From the NCBI GenBank assembly GCA_963377175.1, contig CAUJNA010001213.1, positions 434,001 through 498,000 of the forward strand: a stretch of DNA of 64,000 nucleotides, in the 5' to 3' direction. Of this stretch, positions 23,301 to 33,032 are shown in pieces. The notes beneath the pieces are model-generated. The model was not told the DNA's origin. It did not search any database and saw only the letters and a list, made by a program, of their open reading frames with translations. The stretch is from Effrenium voratum (Eukaryota > Sar > Dinophyceae > Suessiales > Symbiodiniaceae). Both the position numbers and the translations under genes were made by a program. Position 1 is the first letter of the stretch. Every line of letters begins with the position of its first letter.

Positions 23301-25884
23301 CTGCCACACCTCTCGCCAACGAGAAGCCGCCAAAGCGAGCGATGAATTCGCTAGGCGGAGGTGGCCAAGCTTCCGGTGACCAAAGCCATGAAGCTCCGCT
23401 CCGACGTGCCCACCTGCGCCCCGGACACATGTGCAACCGGCAAATGCAAGAATTCGGGGACGTGGTGAAAGGTCGTTTTCCGGTGGTGCAAAACGGTTCG
23501 ACATGGTTTCTTTCTTTGGCTTTCCTGTGTTGCGTCCAAAAGGTGATCGCCCTTTTGCTCCTTTACTTCCAGGTCCTTTGGGCAGGTGAGCTGATTTCGG
23601 TTGCTATTTGGTTGGAGCTGAAGCGCTTATTACAAACTGAAAAAAAAACAACGTGCGAAAATGCCGCGCTGTTGCCCCAAAAGGCAATTTGTAGCGAAAA
23701 GGCTGGCATTTTGAGCATGCAGGCAGGTCCAGGCATGATTCCAAAAGCTAAATGGGTTTGTCTGCAAATAGGCGTGCCCCGAAAATGGGCTGCTTTTCTT
23801 TGGTTTCCCCAACGAAACACGTCGCAAGATAAAGAATCCCTCAAAAGAGACACAGCCGAACATTTCCGACCAGCATGCTAAGATTTTTGACGGCGGAAAC
23901 ACATTTATTTTCCGCCGGCGTTTTTTGACCAAACACTCGTTTTTTGGCCAACGCCTAAAATGTTTGACCCCAGCAAGGTCTAAGTGTGTATCAATGTTTA
24001 AACAGCAATCACACAGTTCCTTTGTTTGCCCACTTGTTTTAGAGAGAAACCACGCATGCCTCTTCCTCCCATATATTGCTGGTTCTCAGCGAATCGACCC
24101 TCGGGGTGTTGGGCATGTTTCAGATACCCCCCGGCGGAAATCACCACGATTCAGCTCAGGGCCATTCCAACTCATTCCCTCCTAGGAGGAGGAAAACGAG
24201 CGAAAGCCATGACGTACAGTTGCGTTTTCGAGAACCACTCAAAAGCGAACGGGGGGTGGGGGAATTCGTGAGAATCGGAGGCTTTTTGGCGGTGAGTCTG
24301 GGGGATGCCCTGGACACGCTCCACAGCGCCAAGCAGAACTGCGTGCTCGCGGTTCCTTCCGCCCTGGCGGAAACTGAAGGTGGCGTGGCCTCGGGGGGGC
24401 TGGCTGCAGCTCAACCTGCTTCCGCTTGAAGGGATTGACTGGGGTGGGGGACAGGGGGGGGCAGGGGTGCAGGGGTAAAGTGAGTGATGTTTGTTTCTTT
24501 GTCCCTTTGGCTCACAAGGGGCTCGTAGCCTGGTTTTTTCATGGCATCCAACCCTTCTCCCCTATCTCCTCGCCCGGCTTTCAGACAAGACCTGGCGTGA
24601 TAGCTTGTCTCGGGGAAATTTTATGGGGTTTGGGCTTGTCTCGGGGAACATGGGCTTGGTTCCTGCGGGTTCCTGTGAGCCTTGGCTGCTACCACCAACC
24701 ATTTTCAGCTCACGGGAGTCAAACACGTCTCGGGATCCTTTTGGTGTATGATTTAGGATTCATGTCCACCAAACACTTTCGAGGTGGCTCCAATTCCAGC
24801 ACAAAATCATGGGAAACAAATCTTGTCAATTGGAAACACATGGGCCTTTTGGACTTTTGGCTCCATGTCTTGTATCCAAAAGAAGTGAGGTGGCTCCACC
24901 TCCACGGGGTTTCGGCAGGCGAGGATGTTTCCGCCGAGCACGCGCTGGTGGGGGGCGCCATCACCCCAGCGGACGCCCTGCGCGCGGTGTCTGAGCGGGT
25001 GGACTGCTGCAGCCTGAGCCTGGCCAAGTGGCTCCACAGGCGCGCGGCGCCAATGCACCGGCGCGCGCCATCGGGGGGGGACCTAGACTAGGTCCCCCCA
25101 CCTAGGTGCCCTTTCTCACCATTTTTCTTTTTGGGGAGGGATCCCCTACTAAAATAGACTACAGAACAGAACAAAAGTCGGGTGCCCCCGAATCGCCTGA
25201 AACAAATAAGCTTTCAAGCGCCTTGAGCCTTGGGGAAGCGGCGTTTTTTGTCGCCAAATGGCTTGGTGATAACTAGGGTTCTGTTGTGAGGGGGGACAAG
25301 TCAATATAACAGACACATACATGCCCAAGAAGTCTTCCCGTAAGACATGTGTAGTAAATTGGCTTAGTAATTATTGGTTTGGTACTATGGTTTAGTATTC
25401 TTGTGTACTGGCTCGGTACTGTTTAGGTTGGTATTGGAGTTATTGCTTTGAGCCGGTCCAGTACTGTTAGAAAAACAATTTTGCTGTTTGGGGACCTCAG
25501 TCAAGGCATCGCTCCTCGCTGGCAATTCAACCAACCTCTACTGCTGGTTCGGGGTAGTGGTAGGTTCGTGGAGAGATGCAGAGAGATGTAGAGAGATGCA
25601 GAGAGATGAAAAGATTGCGGAGGCCCTCCGGCGCGCCGAGCCCCCCAGATTCGACAGACTGCTAGGTTTGCGGACAGATGCGTCCAGCTGCGTAATACTG
25701 CGTGATATTGCGTTATAGCTCGTGAAGTCGTGTAAGTCAGTAGGCACAAACAATCACAAACATATGCAAACAATTGCAAACACATTTGCACACATTGATC
25801 TACGCTCATGTGAATGGATTTGATTCATATGACGCGTCTCAAAGCATGACGAGAGATACGACGAGCTGGCAGTACATTGCAATC

Positions 25885-25915
<31 letters not shown>

Positions 25916-28816
25916 CCGGCGCATCCCGGCGCGCCTGGTCGGGGCCCGGCGCGCCGGGTCGGGGCCCGGCGCGCCGGGCCTTCGCTATCTGATCTGGGAT
26001 CCTCTGAGGGCCGGGCTGTCGCGCCAGGTCTCCACACTCCAAGATCTTCCTGCGCAGGTTTACATGCATCCACCCACACAGCTGAAGAGACATAGAGAAG
26101 CCAATATGGAGAGGAGCCAATATGGAGAGCCCCTACCTTGCGCGCCTGGCGCTCAAATGATCCCACATATCGAAGACCCGGCGCGCCGGGGCCGGACCCG
26201 GCGCGCCGGGATGCACCGATCTCCATACTGCGATATATGGCCAGTTCGTCGTATCTCTTGTCATGCTTTGAGACGCATCATATGATTGAAATCCGTTCAC
26301 ATGATCGTAAATCAATGCATGTAAATGCGTTTGCATGTGTTTGCGATTGCTTGTGCCTACAATGAGTTACATTACTTCACGAACTATAACGCAGTGGGTG
26401 CCAAGATTAACTCCGAAAGGAGCTTCCAGGTATGATCCCATTCTTCCAATTGCTTGCATCCTCTGGGAACATGTGGGATTGCCGCGAAGTGTTTTTTTTT
26501 TAATGGCGGCCCTGTTGCTGAGTCGTTTTTTTCTGTGAAATTTGGGTTTTCTGAAACCTGGGAAGGAATCTTGCATAATTTTGCTGCGTGCTCGCAAGGT
26601 CATTTAGCAGTTTATGTTTGCAGTAATTGTGTCACAAGTTAGGCAGGAGTGTAAAGGAATGTAAAGGAATTACCCGGAGCCCGGAGCGAAAGGCTTTTGC
26701 AGGGCAATTCGAGGATCGCACGGTGGCACCTGCAAGACAATTATAGCATACTAAAGCATCGCCCCGCGCCAAAGCCGTGAAGCACCGTGCAGCAGTTTTA
26801 GCTAGCCATACAAGTCTTCTAGCAAGTTGTAGCACGCCGCCATCATCCGCCATCCAAAACAGAGGGTCGGTGTTGGGTGGCCGGTGGTGGGTGGTGGGTG
26901 GTGGGTGGTGGTTGGTGGTAGTGGTTAGTGGCACATGGTAAGGTTGGTGGTGGAGTATGGGGCGAGTTGGATGCAACAAACTCAGACATAGCCAGCCAGA
27001 AAAAAGTATCATCCACCTGGAAAATCATTTCGGATTTGGTCGCCCCATTCTTATTTGTGTTTTGCTGCCTTTCTTGCCTTGGTTTCCTTTGTTGGGCAAT
27101 CGGAAGATGTGGACTAGGAGGCCGCATGATTGATGCCATCAGCCTCACGAACCCTGTGCTCTCTGACACTCTATCTAAATTATACAGAAAAGTATATATG
27201 AATCGTATATTTTGTATGTATATATATATATAGATATTCATTGCGACGTTGTTCTAATTGTCCCTCCCAAGTTGTCGTTGGCCCCAGTCACAAATGAAAA
27301 TCCTCGACCTCGGGCTTGCTCCGAAACCCTCCGCAGGTCCAAAGTCAGCCCGGAGCACCGCTTCATCTCCTCCGAGGCCTCGCTCTGTGAAGCCGCCGCG
27401 CCTTGGGTTGCGACGAAAAAACAACGCGCTGATCATGACTGTTCCAGGTGTCCCCCCCAGGACCCACAAAATTGCACAATTTTGGCACAATATTGCAAAG
27501 AGTTTCCAGCGAGGCTTCAGCCCAAAAATCCACCCCCACAAGCAGCCCTAAGCATTACTGTTTCCTACATGCATAGCCTTGATCCTCCAGGACCCTGGAA
27601 AAGCAGATCTTTGGCCGAGTTTCCATTTGGAGCCAAGATCAAAATCAAAGAACCCTGGTTTCGCGGGTCCTTGGAAGACCAAGGTGTCCAGTTTGTGTGT
27701 TTTTGTGGTTGGTTTGGTTAAACTCCTTTTTGCTTGGTTTGGGGAAACACTGGGTTTGGTAGTTTGGGCGATTCCTGGTTTGCCTAGTGGTTCAATCATC
27801 TACCAGGGCCATCCATTTTCCAAGAAGGACACCTATGCCTATACGGGCTTGCCTTATTTAATAGTGAGCCGAAGGCCCTCTACTACTTGGGGATTCCCTG
27901 ATTCAGTTGTTTGTCCTTGCTGGCTGGCTTTGGGGGACCGATCGCAAATGAGCGGGAGTTGGTTCATTTTACCATAGAACAACGTATCGCAAACAAGCAA
28001 TCGGGAGGTTCCATGCACCACCAGCCAGTGAAGTTGCCTGAAACAGGATTCCCTGTGTGGAAATCTTTTGAAACAAGGTGTCCTATGCTTGGCTAGGTTT
28101 AATGGACGAGCAACCAGGCAGGGGATGACACGTGCGTTACCCACTTACCAACGAAGGAAGTGTGTTGTTTACAATTTTTGGGGTCCCTAAAAAATGCAAC
28201 AAACCCATATGCCTTTCTGTGGTTTAAGACACATTTTGAAATGACCACCAACACGGGGACCCTTCTTGGATCGAGAGAGCCAAGGTAAGGGTTCCTTTAA
28301 GGTCATGGAAAGGGGACCTGAACGGGTTCCAAGTCAAGCTTTGTGCAGGAAGCCTGAGCCTGGCCAATATTTGAGGGTGGTTACACAAGCCATGCTTTGT
28401 GCACGTCCTTGCGTGCAAACGGTTTTGGCTTGGGACCAACCCCCGAATTCCAAACAATCCATAGTAGGTGATATGTGTCATGTGCATGTATATATTTGTG
28501 TATATACATGCTAAATTTGACCCATTTGGAGGGAAGATGTAGGACAACTTCCATACATGGAGTGTTTGGGAATCAACCCCTACCGCCGGGGTTTAAACCG
28601 ACCTTAACAAAAAGTGAGAGCCAATGAGGACCGTTCCTTGAGGGTTCATTATGCAGGTCTGTTTGTGCGTGAGTGTGTGTGTGTGTAGTGTTTTGATTGT
28701 TTTATGTTGTGCTTTTCATGGTTGGATTTGGTCGGTTGGTCAGTTGATTGGTTGGAGCTGTACGGTTGGTGGATTGGTTTGATTTGTTTGGTCAGTTGGT
28801 TGCGTGTGTTGGCTTG

Positions 28817-28865
<49 letters not shown>

Positions 28866-29647
28866 AGCTAGCTAGCTAGCTAGCTAGCTAGCTTGCTAGC
28901 TGGTTGCCTAAGGCCGTCATGTGCAAGGGCGGCCTGCACCACTTGCTGGTCCAGGAGCCTGCGAGGTGCAAGATTGCTGCTCGGCCGCCTTCGAGGTGCC
29001 ACGCACTTTCTCCCTGAGCTCCGTTTCGAACTTTAGCGACCGATCCTTTTTTGGTTTGGACCATTGGTAGACAAACAGCTTGGACCTTTGAGCCATGCTC
29101 AGGAAGTGAAGTTTGGAAGGGTTCCTGTGAGCTCATGCTTGTCTCAATCAAAAACTGTCACTGGTCCGGGGCGGTTGCGCTGCATGTACTTGGGGCGCCT
29201 TTTTTTAAGGGTACCCGGTTTTTGATGGTTAACGAAAGGAACGCAACCGAAAACCGCCATTTTGGGTTCCACTTGGGCGCTGGATCTGCTTGTCTCCGTG
29301 TTTTGAGGGCGGACTCCTCGAGGTCCGGGGATTCCCCGCTCCAGCGGAGCTTCCCACGGGCCCAGCGGAGTCCGAGGGAGCCAAACTCGGAGCTTCCCCC
29401 GGCCGAACCCATGGCACCCATGACTCCAAGGCTTTTGATACCTGCCGGGCGTTTCTGGTGGCAAGACAAACTCACTTCCGTTCCTGGACTTGAAGTCCAC
29501 TTTTTGGGGTTGGGCCATATTGGCGACCAACCAGTTGTTAAAAGACTTTTTTGGCTCCGCTCGGGAAGGGAGAAAAGAACTCAGGTTGGGGTTCTCTCCG
29601 CGCTGGACATCGTCCGCGCCATTGGGTCGCAGCACAAAGACGACTAA
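17246..29647 (+). CDS. Multi-exon gene for a protein with four CBS motifs (3' part), 11 exons
   Basis: Joining 17246-17368, 18562-18596, 18837-18900, 19976-20078, 21575-21684, 23355-23439, 24281-24382, 24919-25039, 27337-27397, 28913-28975 and 29585-29647 gives exactly 930 nt: 309 codons and TAA, with no internal stop. The product shows four CBS motifs, i.e. two Bateman modules: AAVILDEEK/VLGVLTEND; SPLTLRPD...FACHHLLV...RLLSALDIARVL; VPTCAPD...QNCVLAV...GAITPADALRAV; KVSPEHRF...GLHHLLVQE...VGVLSALDIVRAI. CBS pairs bind adenine nucleotides and act as regulatory sensors; the partner is unknown. Every intron starts GC and ends AG with G as the first exon base, the known dinoflagellate non-canonical type. 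Introns are 240-2,297 bp and contain introner-like repeats. The 5' end was not found. Exact borders are inferred; the motif continuity and closed frame are strong internal checks. Confidence 0.72.
17459..17578 (+). repeat. Introner-like family R7, copy 2
   Basis: GTTGGTTTAAAT near the start and GGGTCTTAACCAAATGG near the end are inverted; core CCCCTGTCGG...GGGATCTATTACTACT. Confidence 0.5.
17780..17903 (+). repeat. Introner-like family R3, copy 2
   Basis: CTCAGTTGTCCAAAG and CTTTGGGCAACTGAG inverted ends, 124 bp, in CBS-gene intron A-B. Confidence 0.7.
18562..18596 (+). CDS. CBS-protein exon B
   Basis: A 35-nt exon encoding VLGVLTENDML(L), the classic CBS GVLTEND motif. Acceptor CCCAG|GTC, donor CT|GCTTGG. 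Confidence 0.68.
18837..18900 (+). CDS. CBS-protein exon C
   Basis: Encodes LAFVEGVNSECTVGEWLHGGE, the linker after CBS motif 1. Acceptor CGCAG|GTT, donor GAG|GCGAAG. The 240-bp intron before it is the shortest of the gene. Confidence 0.68.
18996..19098 (+). repeat. Long pyrimidine tract in a CBS-gene intron
   Basis: About 100 bases, almost only C and T, within intron C-D, ~880 bp before the acceptor, so not a normal acceptor tract. H-DNA capable. Confidence 0.75.
19976..20078 (+). CDS. CBS-protein exon D
   Basis: Encodes ARLPSFLVSPLTLRPD then VGAAARMADM, the start of CBS motif 2. Acceptor CTCAG|GCC, donor GGA|GCGCTC. Confidence 0.68.
20684..20803 (+). CDS. Possible exon inside a CBS-gene intron
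   Basis: Open frame encoding PPKLTLDLPNEHLLVLMFEM followed by AEGLLKFVANK. It is protein-like but is not needed for CBS continuity between exons D and E. It could be an alternative exon or chance. Confidence 0.2.
21462..21539 (+). repeat. Repeat family R5, copy 2 (3' truncated)
   Basis: ATGGGTCAACACCCCGTACC start and the shared core, in the CBS-gene intron just before exon E. Confidence 0.55.
21575..21684 (+). CDS. CBS-protein exon E
   Basis: Encodes DFACHHLLVCNAEED and RLLSALDIARVLAASPE, completing CBS motif 2. Acceptor GTAG|GAG, donor GAG|GCGTGT. A truncated repeat of the GTACCCCCAGTGAAC family lies just upstream in the intron. Confidence 0.7.
21775..21833 (+). repeat. R8 fragment fused to R1 copy 3
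   Basis: CTGACCCGTTAAAAATGAGT through GTAATGACCCCATTTTTAAG; the outer GGAGTCTC ends are missing. Confidence 0.5.
21836..21939 (+). repeat. Introner-like family R1, copy 3 (5' truncated)
   Basis: Lacks the GGTCC end and is fused at its 5' side to a GACCC-family fragment (21775-21833). It ends AGGATCTAG. It lies in the CBS-gene intron after exon E. Confidence 0.65.
22503..22615 (+). repeat. TIR repeat R11, copy 1
   Basis: CTTGCTGGTG start, CACCAGCGAG end; internal ATTCCCTGAGCACC shared with copy 2. In CBS-gene intron E-F. Confidence 0.6.
23355..23439 (+). CDS. CBS-protein exon F
   Basis: Encodes AEVAKLPVTKAMKLRSDV then PTCAPD, the start of CBS motif 3. Acceptor CGCTAG|GCG is forced because that TAG is in frame just upstream. 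Donor ACCG|GCAAAT. Confidence 0.6.
24281..24382 (+). CDS. CBS-protein exon G
   Basis: Encodes LGDALDTLHSAKQNCVLAV and the AETEGG linker of CBS motif 3. Acceptor CGGAG|GCT. Donor GGTG|GCGTGG is chosen because it restores the frame into exon H. Confidence 0.62.
24919..25039 (+). CDS. CBS-protein exon H
   Basis: Encodes EDVSAEHALVGG, AITPADALRAVSERVDCC and SLAKWLHR, the end of CBS motif 3. Acceptor GGCAG|GCG, donor CACAG|GCGCGC. Confidence 0.7.
25075..25099. repeat. 25-bp perfect palindrome
   Basis: GGGGGGACCTAG, a central A, then CTAGGTCCCCCC. The right arm is the start of R1 copy 4. Confidence 0.85.
25091..25187 (+). repeat. Introner-like family R1, copy 4 (3' truncated)
   Basis: Starts GGTCCCCCC after a perfect palindrome and shares the CTACTAAAATAGACTACAGA core, then diverges. 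Located just inside CBS-gene intron H-I. Confidence 0.6.
25573..25614 (+). repeat. 10-bp tandem repeat AGAGATGCAG
   Basis: About four near-identical units just outside the fold-back element. Confidence 0.7.
25709..26393. repeat. Large fold-back element with GGCGCGCC palindromes
   Basis: The left arm (25709 to ~26020) and right arm (~26147 to 26393) are imperfect inverted copies: TGCGTTATAGCTCGTGAAG on the left against CTTCACGAACTATAACGCAG on the right. CGTCTCAAAGCATGAC and its complement are shared further in. Near the centre both arms carry repeated CCCGGCGCGCCGGG palindromes. The unpaired middle holds a direct duplication of GCCAATATGGAGAG. It lies in CBS-gene intron H-I. No transposase ORF seen. 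Confidence 0.8.
26873..26945 (+). repeat. GGTGGTGGGT-type tandem repeat
   Basis: Degenerate G/T-rich units in CBS-gene intron H-I. Confidence 0.7.
27337..27397 (+). CDS. CBS-protein exon I
   Basis: Encodes SKVSPEHRFISSEASLCEAA, the start of CBS motif 4. Acceptor CGCAG|GTC, donor GCC|GCGCCT. The preceding 2.3-kb intron carries the fold-back element. Confidence 0.7.
28812..28896 (+). repeat. TTGC then TAGC tetranucleotide arrays
   Basis: About ten TTGC/GCTT units pass directly into about nine TAGC units, ending 16 bp before exon J of the CBS gene. The TAGC part is self-complementary (GCTA). Confidence 0.9.
28913..28975 (+). CDS. CBS-protein exon J
   Basis: Encodes AVMCKGGLHHLLVQEPARCKI. Acceptor CTAAG|GCC follows directly after a TTGC/TAGC tandem array; donor ATT|GCTGCT. 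Confidence 0.68.
29585..29647 (+). CDS. CBS-protein terminal exon K
   Basis: Encodes VGVLSALDIVRAIGSQHKDD and the stop TAA. Acceptor TCAG|GTT. It ends CBS motif 4 and the protein. Confidence 0.72.
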   Translation, partial: VGVLSALDIVRAIGSQHKDD

Positions 29648-29715
29648 GAGGCACCTGCAGCTCGGATCAGATTGTTGCATTTCGTGGGAATCCTTTCTGG
29701 GCTCCTGCAGAATAG

Positions 29716-29830
29716 CTCAGTTGTTCAAAGCTGACCTTTTGACCGTCTAGTTTCCCCATTTTGGGATCCCATTTTTAGTCACGGCTCCAAAAAGGTAACC
29801 TTTTATTTTTGGGTCCATTGGGCAACTGAG
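29716..29830 (+). repeat. Introner-like family R3, copy 3
   Basis: CTCAGTTGTTCAAAG to TTGGGCAACTGAG, 115 bp, 68 bp after the CBS-gene stop codon. Confidence 0.7.
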
Positions 29831-30262
29831 ATTGACTTCCTTTCCACCGGCAACAAGTGAAGTTGTGTGTGTGTGTGTGTGTGCGCGTTTTTGGTGTTGC
29901 TGGCCGATCTTGAAACAGGGCATGCGAAAAGCTTGGAAGTGTTGTGTTTGCGACGTGAAACATGACATGATTCCACCAAACTCGCCTGGGGTTCGGAGCT
30001 ACCAGGAGGTCTGTCAGGACAGGGTCTCCGAACAACTTTCGGAAGAATGTAGGAATCCCTGCCATTTAGGCGGGCAGGGCGTGGCTACTCAGGCGCAACT
30101 TCGATGAGACCGTTCGCCATCTACGTTTTTGGTGGCACGTCCTTGCAAGCCGCCTGGGGCCTTGAGTGACCTCCCATTTCTGCTGTGGATTCCGGGCCCT
30201 CAAGATTTGCCATCGTTTTCTTCGCTGGGTCCGCAAGCCAAAAAACAAGAAAGAAACCCACA

Positions 30263-30382
30263 CATGGTTGTTGTTGGGAAACATTGGACACATGTTTGCT
30301 TATTGTGGTTTTGTGGTTGAAATCCAAATCCACCTAACTGCTAGCAATTTAAATTGTTGCTCCCCTTCTAACGTCAACCAAG
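30263..30382 (+). repeat. Introner-like family R9, copy 1
   Basis: CATGGTTGTTGTTGGG start and AACGTCAACCAAG end (inverted); shared GGTTGAAATCCAAATCCAC core with 60514-60632. Confidence 0.65.
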
Positions 30383-30491
30383 CACAGGCTTCGAAGAAAG
30401 CAGCTGGCCTGGCTGGGGTTGGACGGTCGGACTTTGGGTTCCAGTCCCGAGCTTTGCCTGCACTGGGCCAGGAATGTGTGTTTTTTTTCTC

Positions 30492-30578
30492 GGAGTGTCC
30501 ATGACCCGTAAAAACATGGTTGGTCATTACCCCAAAAAATGGGGTCATTGACCCATTTTTTGAGGGTCATGGAGACTC
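30492..30578 (+). repeat. Short TIR element R8, copy 1
   Basis: GGAGTGTCCATGACCC and GGGTCATGGAGACTCC inverted ends; the 87-bp unit folds almost entirely on itself. Confidence 0.65.
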
Positions 30579-30930
30579 CAGGTCCAATTCATCCTGTAGG
30601 ATCCTCACGCTTGTGTGCGAGGTTGTGTGGGGGGTTCCGATTTTTTTTGCGTTTCAAGCCACAAAGGGTGGTCCGTTTCTTGTGAAGCCCTCGCTTGGCT
30701 AGTCGGCGAAGCTTCCCTGTATTTCAGCATGTATCTTTGTTGGTTGCCAGTTTGCAGTGAGCTTTCCTTGGGGGGTGAAGTTTCGGGAAATATGGCCGCA
30801 CAATTAAATAGGGAATTACCTCAAAGGTAGTTGTTGTCATGAACCCCCACCGAAAATCCCGGCCACCCAATTATGTCCAGCAAAGGGTTCGGGACCCCGT
30901 TAAACATCACCATACAGGCAACCCTGTCCT

Positions 30931-31037
30931 TCTTGACTGCTATTGGGTTGGATCTTTAGAGTTTAACTTTTTGGGAAATCAAGGGGTTTTCCACTAAGCC
31001 CCCAAAAAGTGATCCACTTTTTGCAGGGGGTCAACTT
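30931..31037 (+). repeat. Introner-like family R4, copy 2 (3' truncated)
   Basis: TCTTGACTGCTATTGGGTTG start and AAAAAGTGATCCACTTTTTG core; the CAGCAACCAAGA end is missing. Confidence 0.6.
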
Positions 31038-31909
31038 TCTTCGGGGCCGTAGCCCCGGGCAGACTTGCATCGACCCGCCCGTTTAGTTCCATGTAATTAG
31101 GCCTGAAGGGAGCCGACATGTGGGAATTCCCGGGGGTCATTCCCACATTCCCTGAGCAGCAGCAGGTTTTGGGTTACGATTTCTGGGCTTGCTTTGGAGT
31201 TTGTTCACCAATCCGTGTGGCAAACATAAAATCCGGAGTTGCCTTTTAACTCACAGGTGGTGAGTTTGTGAAGCGGGCCATGGCTCCAAATTGTATACGA
31301 GGGAACCTCACCTTGTGAAGAGTTTGTTGGCAAGGCCTTCTAGCATCACAGTGCTCATTTCCCACTTTGGACAATGATGGCGACGGATCCATGAATTGTT
31401 GACCCCGGATTAATAAACCCTAGGTTTAGTTAGGGGGGTGTCCCTGGGTTTAGTGGAGATTCATATCAATAAACAGAGGTTTATTAATCCAGGGTCAACA
31501 TTAGAACCCGTCCTATTGTGGGAGGGTTTTGGGCCCCCTCTCCCTATTAACTGGACGGGTTCTCCTTAGATCCGGGCTCAGCATTGCCACTGGTTTACTT
31601 TGGGCGCGCAAGTCGCCAGTTGAGTGGATTCCGAATCGTTTTTGCTTCTTGTTTGCCCATACATCAACCCAACGGCCCCCCGACCCCACCTGCTTTTCCA
31701 GGGTTTCAAAGAAGGAAAAGCTCCCCAAACCTGGAAATTCGCCGGAAATCGTCCTGGTGCGCACGTGGGAGTCCCACAAAAAGGTTCTTTCGGCTCCCTC
31801 ACGCCGATGGGGCCAGCTTTCAATGGAGCCCCGAGACGCCGGAAGTTTAAAGCCGGGCTGATTTGTACAGCGCCACGGTGGTCTTTTTGTGAGAGCCGAG
31901 TTTGGGGCC

Positions 31910-32021
31910 CTCAGCTGTTCAATACCGACCCGAAACGACCTTTGAAACTGTGTTGGTCTATATTTTGTCAAGGTTCCAACAAGTGATCAACTTGTATTTC
32001 CAGGTCCTTCGGGCAGGTGAG
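31910..32021 (+). repeat. Introner-like family R3, copy 4
   Basis: CTCAGCTGTTC to CCTTCGGGCAGGTGAG with the shared TATTTCCAGGTCCTT near the 3' end. Confidence 0.55.
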
Positions 32022-32993
32022 AAAAGATTTCATTGTTCGGGGTTGGCCAAGAATTGCCCAGACTCTAACAAAACACAGCGGCACCTCTTGGTCCAAGAAT
32101 TGCTCAGAGGATTCCATTGCTTTGCCCTCTTTGTTTGTGGGGTCAGAACCGCCTGTGAATCTGCAGAACTTATACCCAGCTCACCCGGGGGTAAAAAGGG
32201 CTCACCGTGACAAAGATCCTTTTCTTGGGGATCCCGTATTTCTGGTTTTTGGAGTATTATATTTTTTGCGGATACATGGTCAACCCCTAAAAGAATTTCC
32301 TTTCTCTACCAGGGTCGCTAAGCAACCAGGAAACAAATTCGCAGGACGGGGGCCAAAAAGGTGCTGAAAGGACCACCTGGTATAGCGCATTCTGGGACGG
32401 GCCGTCGTTTCGGCGTTGGTAGGGATGCTTACAGCCACGAGCGGGAGACAGTGAGACAAGCCGAGAAAAAGAAGGAATGCTTGGAGGTTTGGGAGGGGCA
32501 GAGATGGTGTAGCCACTATGCCTCAGGACAAGAACATCACAATATTCTCACCAAGTCTGGTTTTATAGCCGTTTTCCCTTGGTTCTTGATATGGGCTGAC
32601 TTCCAGTTTCTGAAATCCTGCTGATTTTCTGAGGATTCGAACAAGTCTGAGCCTCTAGCCGCATCCCTGCGTCACACCCTTGAACATCTAAGGGTCTTCG
32701 ATGAATGGTTTTCGCACTGGGTTCTCCAGGGTGCCTTACTCCGGTCAAACTGCGACGGACCTAGGCCGTTATTTTTCACTTGGCGAGGTGCACTCTTGGG
32801 CAGAAAGATGCCAATGGTAATCTGACTGGAAAGTCCGGAGAACGCCACCCGGAAATCGGTTGCTTTGGGCGGATGCTCTGGTTTCAGCACCCCTCCCGTG
32901 GCACAATGCGGGTCTTGGCAGCTTGGCCATGTTCAGCCCTGTGAAGGCCATTCGCACGGGGATTTTTTGTTTTTGAGGAACCTGATCTTCCAG
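32022..32993. other. No gene recognised
   Basis: Repeat-like fragments and short ORFs without recognisable motifs. Confidence 0.35.
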
Positions 32994-33032
32994 GACTACG
33001 CAACTGCTGTAGTGGGAGAACGGGTATGGCCT
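32994..33032 (+). CDS. Candidate micro-exon, unknown product
   Basis: Encodes DYATAVVGERVWP. Acceptor TCCAG|GAC, donor CCT|GCTGGG. Confidence 0.3.
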
